A stretch of 64,000 bases of DNA, taken from positions 4,753,281 to 4,817,280 of the forward strand of contig NZ_CP110139.1 of the NCBI RefSeq assembly GCF_025979885.1. The letters are read 5' to 3'. Positions 32,498 through 40,528 of this stretch are shown piece by piece. Under the pieces are notes generated by a model. The model did not search any database, was not told where the DNA came from, and saw nothing but the letters and a program-made list of their open reading frames with translations. The first letter of the stretch is position 1. Each line of letters begins with the position of its first letter. Origin of the DNA: Hymenobacter sp. YIM 151500-1. GTDB lineage: Bacteria; Bacteroidota; Bacteroidia; Cytophagales; Hymenobacteraceae. The translations under genes were made by a program, and so were the position numbers.

Positions 32498-35127
32498 ACT
32501 GGCTTGAACACGTATTGCCGCCGGCCCTGGTGCGGGCCCTGGGCTGGACCCTGGTTCACTCGCTCTGGCAGGGCGCCGTGGTAGCCCTGGCCCTGGCCGG
32601 GCTGCTGCTGGTGCTGCGCCGCCACCGCGCTACGGTGCGCTACACGGCTTCGGCGGTGGCGCTGGTACTGCTGCTGGGACTGGCCGCCGCCACCTTCGCG
32701 CGGTACTACCTGGCGCATCCCACCCCCGATACGTCCGACCAGGCCATGGCCGGATTTCTGGTGGGCGACGAAGCCGCCGTGCGCGCCGATGGCATTGTGC
32801 CGGTGGCTATGACCGAAGCTGCGGTGGCGGAGCTCAATGCCGAAGCAGTACTAACCGTTGACCCCGAGCCAACCGGCCTACGCAGCTGGCTGGCCTACTT
32901 CGACAACAACCTGCCGGTGCTGGTGGCGGCCTGGCTGCTGGGTTTGCTGGCCATGACCCTGCGCCTGCTGGGCGGCCTGGCCTACGTGCAGCGCCTGCGC
33001 CGCTACCGGGTGCAGCCCCTGGCCGCCGAGTGGCAGGAGCGCCTGGCGGTACTGGCCGACCGGGCAGGCCTGAAGCAGCCCGTGGAGCTGCTGGAATCGG
33101 CGCTGGTGCGGGTGCCGGTAGTGGTGGGCTACCTGCGGCCGGTGGTGCTGCTGCCCCTGGGCACGGTGTCGGGGCTGAGCACGGCCTATCTGGAAGCTAT
33201 TCTGGCCCACGAGCTGGCCCACGTGCAACGCCGCGACTACGTTCTGAACCTGGTGCAGTCGGTAGCTGAGACGCTGTTTTTCTACCACCCCGCCGTGTGG
33301 TTTATCACGGCCTGCCTGCGCACCGAGCGCGAAAACTGCTGCGACGACATAGCTACCAGCCTGGTGGGCGGCAACCCGCTCACCGTGGCCCGCGCCCTGG
33401 CTGCCCTGGCCGAGCTGAGCGCCGCGCCCGAGACGCCGACCCAGCTGGCGCTGTCGGCGCTGGGGCCCGACGGCTCGGTGCTGGGCCGCATCCGGCGGCT
33501 GGTGCAGGGCCGCACGGCCCCCACGTTTTCGGAAGGCGTGCTGGCGGCTTGCGTAGTGCTGGGCGGGCTGGTGCTGCTGACCTCGGCCGTGGCCCTGGCC
33601 GACCCGCGCCCCGCTTCGCCCGAGGCTTCCACCGACGAGGGTACCCTGGCCCGCCTGCCCTTCCTGGAAACTCAGTCCGCCGCCGACACCACCAAGCGCA
33701 ACACCACGGCCGCTCCCGCGGCTCCGGCGCCCCTCATGCCCAAAACGCCGGCCGTGGTGGAGTCGGATGCGGCCGTGCGAGTGCAAACCGACGACGACGG
33801 CCCGCGCCGGAACAAGCGCAACGCTTCTGCCCAGCAGCCGATGATTATCGTCAACCCCGGCACCCACCGGGGCGGGGCGGGTACCGTAGTCATCGAGAAA
33901 GACAAAAAAGGCCGCGTAACCAATCTGACGGTGAATGGCCAGCCAGTGGAAGCCGCCAGCAGCCGGAAAAAAGGCAAGGGCGGCAGCCGGGTCGAAGTGG
34001 TGCAGGTGCCCGACTACCGCGGCGGCTGGGCCAACGACTTCTCCAGCTTCGACTTCCACTTCAACCCGGACGTTGCGCAGGAATTCAACTTCCGGGGCTC
34101 GGGGATAGACAAGGCGGAAGTAGCACGTATGCGGGAGCAGGTGCGGAAAAGCATGGCCGATGCTCGGCTGCGCATGAAAGAAAACGCCCTGCGCTTCCGG
34201 AAAGGCAACGGGCAAACTTGGTCCCTGAGCTCCCTCGAGACTGACGTGCAGCGAAAAGCACTGGTGGAAGCCGAACGCGCCCTGCAAAACACGCTCAAAG
34301 ACGAAAACCTGAGCGAAGAGGCGCGTGAGCAAATACAGGAGCAACTAGAGGAGCTGCGCGAGGAGAGAAGTGAGTTGCGGGAACGGTTTCGGGAAGACCT
34401 GGAGGAGCAGGTACGGGAGGCAGAAGAGGAGCTGCATGACCAGCAGACGCGCCGCCACGACGAAGAGATGCAGGAACACGCCCGGCAAATGCAGCGCCAC
34501 GCCGAAGACATGCGCCGCCTGGAAAACGAAGGCCACCACGAAGACGATGATGCCACGGCCGTGCTTACCCGGCAGCTGCGCCAGGATGGGCTGATTACGG
34601 ATGAGGAAAACTTTCAGTTCAGCCTCAGCCCCGTGCAAATGACCGTCAACGGCAAAAAGCAGCCCACTGCCACCCGCGACAAATACCTGCGTCTGTGGGA
34701 AAGCAAGTCGGGAAGCAAGCTGACCAAGGGCTCCATCAACATCAACCGTCAGTCGTCGGGCCGCCGTACGGGCTCGATGCCCGCCCCGCTGCGGCCCCTG
34801 CGCCCGGCCCGGCCCGCCAGACCCGCCCGGCCCAGTATAGTCCCGGCTCCGCCGGCCTCGCCCGCGCCACCGGCTCCCGTTGCCCCCCCGGCTCCGCCCG
34901 CGCCGCCGCGCATGGACACCGACGAAATTAGGGAGCAGCTGCGCAAAGACGGGCTGGTTGGAGCCTCGGACAAAAGCTTTCAGTTTCAGCTAAACGATGA
35001 TGGGCTGGTTGTGAACGGCCAAAAGCAGCCGGCTGCCCTGGCCGACAAGTACCGGCGCCTGTTGGATGCCCCGGATGCCAAAGGCAGCCGCCGCAGCCGC
35101 AACATTCAGATTTCAGTAAGCGAATAG
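32494..35127 (+). CDS. BlaR1-like M56 membrane metallopeptidase with repeated C-terminal domain
   Basis: 877 residues. The N-terminal M56 domain has several transmembrane helices (near 15-55, 130-160 and 350-370) and the zinc motif HELAHVQRRDY with His239-Glu240 and His243. In BlaR1-type proteins this domain relays an external signal to the BlaI repressor. Beyond about residue 375 the periplasmic part differs from classical BlaR1: no penicillin-binding domain, but a VVIEKDKKGRVTNLTVNG segment near 470, a charged coiled coil (about 600-690), and two similar 60-residue units (about 691-750 and 810-877) that share Gln-Leu-Arg...Asp-Gly-Leu and Val-Asn-Gly...Lys-Gln-Pro...Asp-Lys-Tyr. A Pro-rich linker separates them. 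Confidence 0.88.
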   Translation: MNWLEHVLPPALVRALGWTLVHSLWQGAVVALALAGLLLVLRRHRATVRYTASAVALVLLLGLAAATFARYYLAHPTPDTSDQAMAGFLVGDEAAVRADGIVPVAMTEAAVAELNAEAVLTVDPEPTGLRSWLAYFDNNLPVLVAAWLLGLLAMTLRLLGGLAYVQRLRRYRVQPLAAEWQERLAVLADRAGLKQPVELLESALVRVPVVVGYLRPVVLLPLGTVSGLSTAYLEAILAHELAHVQRRDYVLNLVQSVAETLFFYHPAVWFITACLRTERENCCDDIATSLVGGNPLTVARALAALAELSAAPETPTQLALSALGPDGSVLGRIRRLVQGRTAPTFSEGVLAACVVLGGLVLLTSAVALADPRPASPEASTDEGTLARLPFLETQSAADTTKRNTTAAPAAPAPLMPKTPAVVESDAAVRVQTDDDGPRRNKRNASAQQPMIIVNPGTHRGGAGTVVIEKDKKGRVTNLTVNGQPVEAASSRKKGKGGSRVEVVQVPDYRGGWANDFSSFDFHFNPDVAQEFNFRGSGIDKAEVARMREQVRKSMADARLRMKENALRFRKGNGQTWSLSSLETDVQRKALVEAERALQNTLKDENLSEEAREQIQEQLEELREERSELRERFREDLEEQVREAEEELHDQQTRRHDEEMQEHARQMQRHAEDMRRLENEGHHEDDDATAVLTRQLRQDGLITDEENFQFSLSPVQMTVNGKKQPTATRDKYLRLWESKSGSKLTKGSININRQSSGRRTGSMPAPLRPLRPARPARPARPSIVPAPPASPAPPAPVAPPAPPAPPRMDTDEIREQLRKDGLVGASDKSFQFQLNDDGLVVNGQKQPAALADKYRRLLDAPDAKGSRRSRNIQISVSE

Positions 35128-35136
35128 GCGACATGG

Positions 35137-35169
35137 CCCGGCCGCTGCCACCGCGGCGGCCGGGTTTTT
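35137..35169 (+). terminator. Rho-independent terminator
   Basis: CCCGGCCGC (35137-35145) pairs with GCGGCCGGG (35156-35164), followed by TTTTT. It ends the bla-type operon. Confidence 0.85.
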
Positions 35170-35348
35170 GTAGCGGCGCCCGGCCCCACGAGGCAACGGT
35201 GGGTACCCCACCTGCATCTTTGGCGCAACCTACCCTGCTGCACGCCGCCGGGGACGCTGGCTTGCAGTCGGATTATGACCTTTTGCACTATTTTCTCTTT
35301 AAATTATTCTACGATTTGAATCACTTCTCCTCTAGTTGTTTTGCGCCG

Positions 35349-37931
35349 ATGCGTACCGTGTTGTGTATGATGGGCTGGCTGTGGCTGGCCGGTGCCGGGT
35401 TGGCCCACGGCCAAACAGCTCCGGCAGCCGCCAAGCCCGCGGCGCCCACCCTGGCTCCCAAGCGGCAGCTGCAAGCCGTGCGCACGGCCACGGCCCCTAA
35501 GATTGACGGGCAGCTCGACGAAGCCGTGTGGCAGACGGCCCCGGTGGCTGACCACTTCATTGAGCAGCAGCCCACGCCCGGCCGCCCCGAAAAGCACCCC
35601 ACCGAAGTGCGCGTGCTCTACGACGACGAAAACCTCTACATCGGGGCCCGGATGCAGGACGTCAGCCAGGACTCGATTCTGCGGGAGCTGAGCCAGCGCG
35701 ACGACATCGGCAACTCCGACTGGTTTGGGGTGTTTCTGGACACCTACCACGACCGGCTAAACGGATACGGCTTTATCGTGACGCCGGGCGGCGTGCAGGT
35801 GGACTCGCGCTACTCGCCGGCCGCCGGCGAGGACGGGGCCTGGAACGCAGTGTGGGAGTCGCGCACACAGGTGAACGAGCGGGAGTGGGTGGCCGAGCTG
35901 CGCATTCCGTACTCGGCCATTCGGTTTGCCAAGGCGCCTGAGCAGCTTTGGGGAGTAAACTTCGGGCGGCAGCGCCGCAGCACCCGCCAATCGTTTTGGT
36001 GGAACGAGGTGAAGCCCGAGGTAGATGGCTTTGTGAACCAGTGGGGCGAGCTGCAGGGGCTGCAAAACCTGGTGCCGCCCCTGCGCCTCTCGCTCACGCC
36101 CTACGTGGGGTACTACCTCAACCACTACCCCTACAATCAGCCCGACCAGCGCAACACCAGCACCAGCATCACGGGCGGCGCCGATGTGAAGTGGGGCATC
36201 AACGAAAGCTTCACCCTCGACGCCACCCTGGTGCCCGACTTCGGCCAGGTTATCAGCGACAACCAGGTGCTCAACCTCTCGCCCTTCGAAGTGCAGTTCC
36301 AGGAAAACCGGCAGTTTTTCACTGAAGGCACCGAGCTGTTCAACAAGGGCAACATCTTCTACTCGCGGCGGGTGGGTGCCACGCCCATCGGCTTCTACGG
36401 CGTGCAGGGCCAGCTGAATCCGGGCGAGGAAGTAGTGAAGAATCCGTCGGTAACGCGGCTGATCAACGCCACCAAAATATCGGGGCGTACCAGCAAGGGC
36501 CTGGGCGTGGGCATATTCAACGCTATCAGCAACAACGAGTACGCCACCGTGCGCCACGAAGGCACCCGTGAGGAACGGGACATTCTGACCCAGCCCCTGA
36601 CCAACTACAACATCGTGGTGCTGGACCAGTCGCTCAAGAACAACTCTTTCGCCTCCCTCATCAACACCAACGTGACGCGCCAGGGCACCACCTACGACGC
36701 CAACGTGACCGGCGGGCTATTGCGCCTGGCCAACAAGAAAAACACCCACGCCCTGGATGTGCGCGGCTTTTATTCGCGCCGGCGCGGGCAGCTCTTCAAC
36801 TCCGAAAGGCGGGTGGATGACCAGGACGGCTACAAATACTACGTGAACTACGGCAAGATTTCCGGCAAATTCACCTGGAACGTGGACCACGGCATCGAGT
36901 CGCACACCTACAACCCCAACGACCTGGGCCTGCTGTTCGCCAACAACTCCATCGAGCAGTCCGTCAACTTCGGCTACAACATCTACTCGCCTTTCTGGAA
37001 GGTGAACCGCCTGAACACGTACTGGGGCGCCAGCTACCAGCTCCTGGAAAAGCCCACCCGCTACCAGGAGGCCTTTCTGTACTGGGGCGGCAGCACCACC
37101 TTCACCAAAAATTTTCTTTCCACGTGGATCAACTTCGACCTCGCGCCCACCACGCGCGACTTTTTCGACCCGCGCGTAGAGCCGATTGGGCGCTACTTCG
37201 TGCGGCAGCCGGGCAACTTCGGCATAAACGGCGGCATGTCGTCGGACTACCGCAAGAAGCTGGCCTACGACGTGTACTACGGAACCCGCTTCTTCGGCCC
37301 CGATAGCCGGGTGGTGGGCGGCGACGTCCGCCGGGGCCGGCGCAACCTGGCGCTGACCGTGGCTCCTCGCTACCGGGTCAACAACCACCTCAATTTCCGC
37401 TATGAAGCCAGCTACCAGCTTAATCTGAACCAGATTGGCTACGCTGGCGGCCTCGACTCGATGAGCTACCCGCTGGACCGGCCGTTTATGAAGAACTTCA
37501 ACGGCGACGTGTTGCTGGGGCGGCGGCGCGTGTCCACCGTCACCAACACGCTGAACGCGGGCTACACCTTCACCAACAACCTGTCGTTTACCATCCGGGC
37601 CCGCCACTACATGAGCCACGTGCGCTACCGCGACTTCAGCCGCCTGCGCCCCAACGGCGAGGAAGAAGCCACCGATTACCAGCGCAACCGCAACACCACC
37701 TTCAACGCCTTCAACGTGGACGCCTTCCTGACCTGGTGGTTTGCGCCCGGCTCCCAGGTATCGGTGGTGTGGAAGAACTCGACGGCCTCGTTTCTGCAAG
37801 CCGAAGAAGCCCTGCCGCAGTATTTCAGCAATTTCAACAACACCATCAACACCCCGCACAACAACTCCGTGTCGGTGCGGGTGCTTTATTTCCTCGACTA
37901 CCTCATGCTCAAGCCTAAGCGGAAGTTGTGA
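35349..37931 (+). CDS. DUF5916-family outer membrane protein with CBM9-like N-terminal domain
   Basis: 860 residues from the ATG at 35349, which gives a signal peptide (MMGWLWLAGAGLAHGQ); the open frame back to 35133 crosses the upstream terminator and is rejected. A carbohydrate-binding family 9-like domain comes first (about 45-220: PKIDGQLDEAVWQTAPVADHF, NLYIGARMQD, VWESRTQVNEREWVAELRIPYSAIRF). The DUF5916 part then forms a large beta-barrel-like region (FNKGNIFYSRRVGATPIGFYG; many alternating aromatic strands). It is probably an outer-membrane receptor or porin; the substrate is unknown. Confidence 0.88.
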   Translation: MRTVLCMMGWLWLAGAGLAHGQTAPAAAKPAAPTLAPKRQLQAVRTATAPKIDGQLDEAVWQTAPVADHFIEQQPTPGRPEKHPTEVRVLYDDENLYIGARMQDVSQDSILRELSQRDDIGNSDWFGVFLDTYHDRLNGYGFIVTPGGVQVDSRYSPAAGEDGAWNAVWESRTQVNEREWVAELRIPYSAIRFAKAPEQLWGVNFGRQRRSTRQSFWWNEVKPEVDGFVNQWGELQGLQNLVPPLRLSLTPYVGYYLNHYPYNQPDQRNTSTSITGGADVKWGINESFTLDATLVPDFGQVISDNQVLNLSPFEVQFQENRQFFTEGTELFNKGNIFYSRRVGATPIGFYGVQGQLNPGEEVVKNPSVTRLINATKISGRTSKGLGVGIFNAISNNEYATVRHEGTREERDILTQPLTNYNIVVLDQSLKNNSFASLINTNVTRQGTTYDANVTGGLLRLANKKNTHALDVRGFYSRRRGQLFNSERRVDDQDGYKYYVNYGKISGKFTWNVDHGIESHTYNPNDLGLLFANNSIEQSVNFGYNIYSPFWKVNRLNTYWGASYQLLEKPTRYQEAFLYWGGSTTFTKNFLSTWINFDLAPTTRDFFDPRVEPIGRYFVRQPGNFGINGGMSSDYRKKLAYDVYYGTRFFGPDSRVVGGDVRRGRRNLALTVAPRYRVNNHLNFRYEASYQLNLNQIGYAGGLDSMSYPLDRPFMKNFNGDVLLGRRRVSTVTNTLNAGYTFTNNLSFTIRARHYMSHVRYRDFSRLRPNGEEEATDYQRNRNTTFNAFNVDAFLTWWFAPGSQVSVVWKNSTASFLQAEEALPQYFSNFNNTINTPHNNSVSVRVLYFLDYLMLKPKRKL

Positions 37932-38029
37932 TGTAGTGTGAAGTTAGTAGTTCGCGTATCGGCCGAGTTGTCAGAACGGGTATCGTTGGGATGGCCCGCC
38001 AATACGCGAACTACACAACTCCTACTACA
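37932..38029. repeat. Intergenic inverted repeat after the DUF5916 gene
   Basis: 31-nt arms (37932-37962 and 37999-38029) share GTAGTTCGCGTAT and an outer TGTAGT, with about seven mismatches between. It begins at the TGA stop. Confidence 0.65.
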
Positions 38030-38046
38030 CCTGCCCACATCCGAAA

Positions 38047-38076
38047 GCGCCCCGCCGGAACCATCCGGCGGGGCGC
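38047..38076. terminator. Bidirectional hairpin terminator
   Basis: GCGCCCCGCCGG (38047-38058) pairs perfectly with CCGGCGGGGCGC (38065-38076). It separates the DUF5916 gene from a convergent pseudogene. Confidence 0.8.
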
Positions 38077-38098
38077 CTTCAGATGTGGGGAAACGGAG

Positions 38099-38319
38099 CT
38101 AGACTTTCAAAACCTTGAAGGCGGCGGATTTAGTGGAGGCGGGGGCAGGACTTTCCAGCACTTCAAACCCGCACTTGCCGAGGCGGCGCAGGTTGCTGGC
38201 GTACACGCCCGTGAGTGTGTCGCGGGTCTTGCGCAGGGTGGGCAGCAGGATGGCAAGCTGTTAGCGCTGCTCATAAGGGTTTTCAGGTCTTTTTCCATCC
38301 GGTCGATTAAGGCCTGCAT
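38099..38319 (-). pseudogene. Frameshifted remnant of a small helical protein
   Basis: The minus-strand frame from the ATG at 38319 encodes MQALIDRMEKDLKTLMSSAN, then turns to nonsense. One frame over, from about 38260, good coding sequence runs to TAG at 38099: QLAILLPTLRKTRDTLTGVY, then SNLRRLGKCGFEVLESPAP and a Lys-rich end. One missing base near 38261 explains the break. The parent gene would be about 73 residues or longer. Function unknown. Confidence 0.55.
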
Positions 38320-38444
38320 CTTGGCGGTAGTGTCTACAGGTGAAGGCTGCTAGCTGGCGGGCGAAAGCAGTCAGGCAAGCCGTGAGCCGCAACGGAGAAT
38401 ACTCTATCTTAAGGCAAGTTATTGCTAGTGCTATTTCCTGTTCT

Positions 38445-39422
38445 ATGTCCCACTACTCCTCTGCCCTGATTGAATGGCACTTCCGGGGCCACTGCTATAC
38501 GCCCTTGCACGTGCACTACGCTCTGCGCCAGCCCACCGCCCATACCGGCCAGGTCAGCGCCGAGGTGCGGCTAGCGGGGGTAGACCTCTGGCTGGCCGGC
38601 CCCGACCTGCACGGCCCGCCCGCGCAGGAGGTCTACGACTACATGCTCGACCACTACACCCAGCGCAGCTCCCTGGTGCTGGTGCGCCGCCCCACGGGCC
38701 AGCCGCTGCGCCGCTTAGCCGTAGAGGATGCCTACTGTACGGGTCTGGTAGAGCACTTCGAGCCCGGCAACGCGGCGGGCTGGCCGGCGCTGGTACTAAA
38801 GCTGCACCTCTCGCCCGAGGCCCTGCGCATCAACGAGGTCAAGGTTGAGGCCTTTACCCTGCTGCCGGGCCAGTCCACGCCCCAGCAGCGGGAGCGGGCC
38901 CGCACCCCGCCCCAGGAGCTGCCCCCCTCCGCCACTCTGGCCGCCCACTTGCGCCAGGCCGCCTTCACGGGCCTACCCATCCCCGCCCCGGCCGGGCCCA
39001 CCCACCGCCTAGCCGAGTTGCCGGAGGAGGAGCTGCTGCACACCATGCAACGCCACGGCCTGCCCCCAATGGGCGTCTCGTTGTCGTACTTGCCTTCCGA
39101 TGAGACACTACGCGCGCTGACGGTGGAATTCGGCGTTGAGTTTGCCGTCATCTACACGCTGGGGCCAAGCAAACGGAAGGGGCACTATACCTTGTATGCG
39201 GGTGATGAAGACAGTGTTAGGTTAAATAAAGACCCGAATGAATATCTTCTTAAGCATACTCATCCACGCGGTACTCCTCAGCCGAGTGAGCACGATATTA
39301 GGTACTTAAAAGAGCAACAAGCCGTAGGGTCTCGACAGGTTAAATCGGTTATCCTGCCACTTGGCAAAGCCAAAATAAACTTTACAAAAGACTCTCCTTT
39401 CATTCCTTCGCAACCGCAGTAA
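38445..39422 (+). CDS. TssD (Hcp)-type T6SS tube protein fused to a JAB-like toxin domain
   Basis: 325 residues from the ATG at 38445. Residues 1-145 follow the TssD/Hcp pattern of the Bacteroidota type VI secretion system: LHVHYALRQPTAHTGQVSAE, LRRLAVEDAYCTGLVEHFEP, LVLKLHLSPEALRINEVKVE. After a Pro-rich linker (about 150-185), residues about 190-325 carry a JAMM-like zinc motif, His271-Thr-His273-Pro...Pro-Ser281-x-x-Asp284, as in JAB metallopeptidase and JAB-like polymorphic toxin domains. The C-terminal coding DNA from about 39130 is much more AT-rich than the N-terminal part, suggesting a swapped toxin tip. It is an orphan: no other T6SS genes are here. A probable immunity gene follows after 4 nt. 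Confidence 0.75.
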   Translation: MSHYSSALIEWHFRGHCYTPLHVHYALRQPTAHTGQVSAEVRLAGVDLWLAGPDLHGPPAQEVYDYMLDHYTQRSSLVLVRRPTGQPLRRLAVEDAYCTGLVEHFEPGNAAGWPALVLKLHLSPEALRINEVKVEAFTLLPGQSTPQQRERARTPPQELPPSATLAAHLRQAAFTGLPIPAPAGPTHRLAELPEEELLHTMQRHGLPPMGVSLSYLPSDETLRALTVEFGVEFAVIYTLGPSKRKGHYTLYAGDEDSVRLNKDPNEYLLKHTHPRGTPQPSEHDIRYLKEQQAVGSRQVKSVILPLGKAKINFTKDSPFIPSQPQ

Positions 39423-39426
39423 CACT

Positions 39427-39714
39427 ATGGATTTGTTAGAAAAAATTGAGCGCAACCGCCATTATTGGGAGGAACCCTCTAAATATGTGTTGGTCAAAAC
39501 TGTCGACGCTGCTTCTGCTCAGCATGAATATCAACAGTATCTTATTATGGAAGCTGATGATAGACGCTATGTCTTAATCAATGATAATGCTTTAGCGAAG
39601 GCAATCATTGAACGCATGATTATGGCCGGTTGCACTATTTATGAAAACATGAAAACCTATGACCAAGCCGTGCCACTAAAGCCAAAGCCCACGGAGTTCA
39701 AGCCGTGGTGGTAA
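39427..39714 (+). CDS. Candidate immunity protein for the TssD-JAB effector
   Basis: 95 residues, soluble, no signal peptide, beta/alpha pattern (YEYQQYLIMEADDRRYVLI-type strand, then a helix ALAKAIIERMIMAG and an EFKPWW end). It starts four bases after the effector stop and shares its low GC, so the two travel together. Small size, position and composition fit an immunity protein; no sequence family was recognised, so this is inference from context. Confidence 0.55.
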   Translation: MDLLEKIERNRHYWEEPSKYVLVKTVDAASAQHEYQQYLIMEADDRRYVLINDNALAKAIIERMIMAGCTIYENMKTYDQAVPLKPKPTEFKPWW

Positions 39715-39719
39715 CCTAG

Positions 39720-39865
39720 CCTGGCAACGTACAGAACTGGCCGGCGCTGGTGCTCCGGCTGCACCTTTCGCCCGAGACCCTGCGCATCAACGGCGTCCAG
39801 GTCGAGGCCTTTACCCTGCTGCCGGGCAAGCCCACGCCTCAGTAGTGAGAATGGGCCCGCACCCT
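39720..39865 (+). pseudogene. Displaced, decayed fragment of a second TssD (Hcp) gene
   Basis: The frame from 39720 reads PGNVQNWPALVLRLHLSPET, then LRINGVQVEAFTLLPGKPTP, then TAG and TGA. This matches effector residues from PGNAAGWPALVLKL up to the start of its linker. DNA similarity continues past the stops (GGGCCCGCACC is shared). It looks like the old tail of an ancestral TssD gene left behind when the toxin-immunity segment was inserted or exchanged. Confidence 0.75.
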
Positions 39866-39983
39866 GGCCGTAGAACCGCCCTTTTACGGCCCATCTGCAT
39901 CAGGCTACTCTTATGTGTACATTTTGCGCCCTTTGGTAGGGTTGGTACGTACCGCTTGGCTGAACCAACAAAGGAAGAACATA

Positions 39984-40367
39984 ATGCACATTGCCGCCGT
40001 CACCCTCGTGGTCCGCGACTACGACGAAGCCATACAGTTCTACACCCGGCAGCTCGGCTTCGACTTACTGGAAGATACTGACTTAGGTGAGGGAAAGCGG
40101 TGGGTACGGGTGGCGCCCGGTGGGCAGGAGCCAGCCCTGTTGCTAGCCCAGGCCGCCACTGCCGAGCAAGCCGCCTGCATTGGCCGCCAAACCGGGAGCC
40201 GCGTCAGCTTCTTCCTCCACACCGACGACTTTGCCCGTGACTATGCCCGGATGCAGGCCCGCGGCGTACAGTTTCTGGAGCAGCCCCGCTACGAAAGCTA
40301 CGGCACCGTGGTCGTGTTCCAGGACCTCTACGGCAACCAGTGGGACTTGCTGGAGCCTGCCCGTTGA
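39984..40367 (+). CDS. VOC (glyoxalase/bleomycin-resistance-type) family protein
   Basis: 127 residues from the ATG at 39984, which has a purine-rich AAGGAAG ribosome binding site 9 nt before it. The VOC fold shows two beta-alpha-beta-beta-beta units: HIAAVTLVVRDYDEAIQFYTRQLGFDLLED and SRVSFFLHTDDFARDYARMQARGVQF. The metal-site Glu is plausible at the end (WDLLEPAR). Such proteins include glyoxalases and dioxygenases; the substrate is unknown. Confidence 0.85.
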   Translation: MHIAAVTLVVRDYDEAIQFYTRQLGFDLLEDTDLGEGKRWVRVAPGGQEPALLLAQAATAEQAACIGRQTGSRVSFFLHTDDFARDYARMQARGVQFLEQPRYESYGTVVVFQDLYGNQWDLLEPAR

Positions 40368-40368
40368 A

Positions 40369-40479
40369 CAAGCATGTAACGCGAAGTTTCACTTCGCGAG
40401 GCGTCCGCGCCGTTGGGAGCCGCATCCAGGCGGTATCGTTCTTGCATCTCGCGAAGTGAAATTTCGCGTTACATGCTTG
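40369..40479. repeat. Intergenic inverted repeat, TGTAACGCGAAG family
   Basis: 32-nt arms (40369-40400 and 40448-40479) with one mismatch. Each arm is itself a short hairpin (CGCGAAGTTTCACTTCGCG). A single related arm lies at about 44584-44609. Confidence 0.85.
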
Positions 40480-40528
40480 GGCCGTTCTGTACAAGGCCAT
40501 TCAACGGCCGAGTGCGTGCGACGCGCCC

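Noticed and set aside
32878..34344. A 488-codon open frame antisense to the M56 peptidase gene
   Set aside because: The sense frame carries HELAH and overlaps blaI by ATGA. The antisense frame has no recognisable domain.
38445..39714. A complete type VI secretion cluster
   Set aside because: Only the TssD-type effector and its neighbour are present. No sheath, baseplate, membrane-complex or ClpV genes were found in the window.
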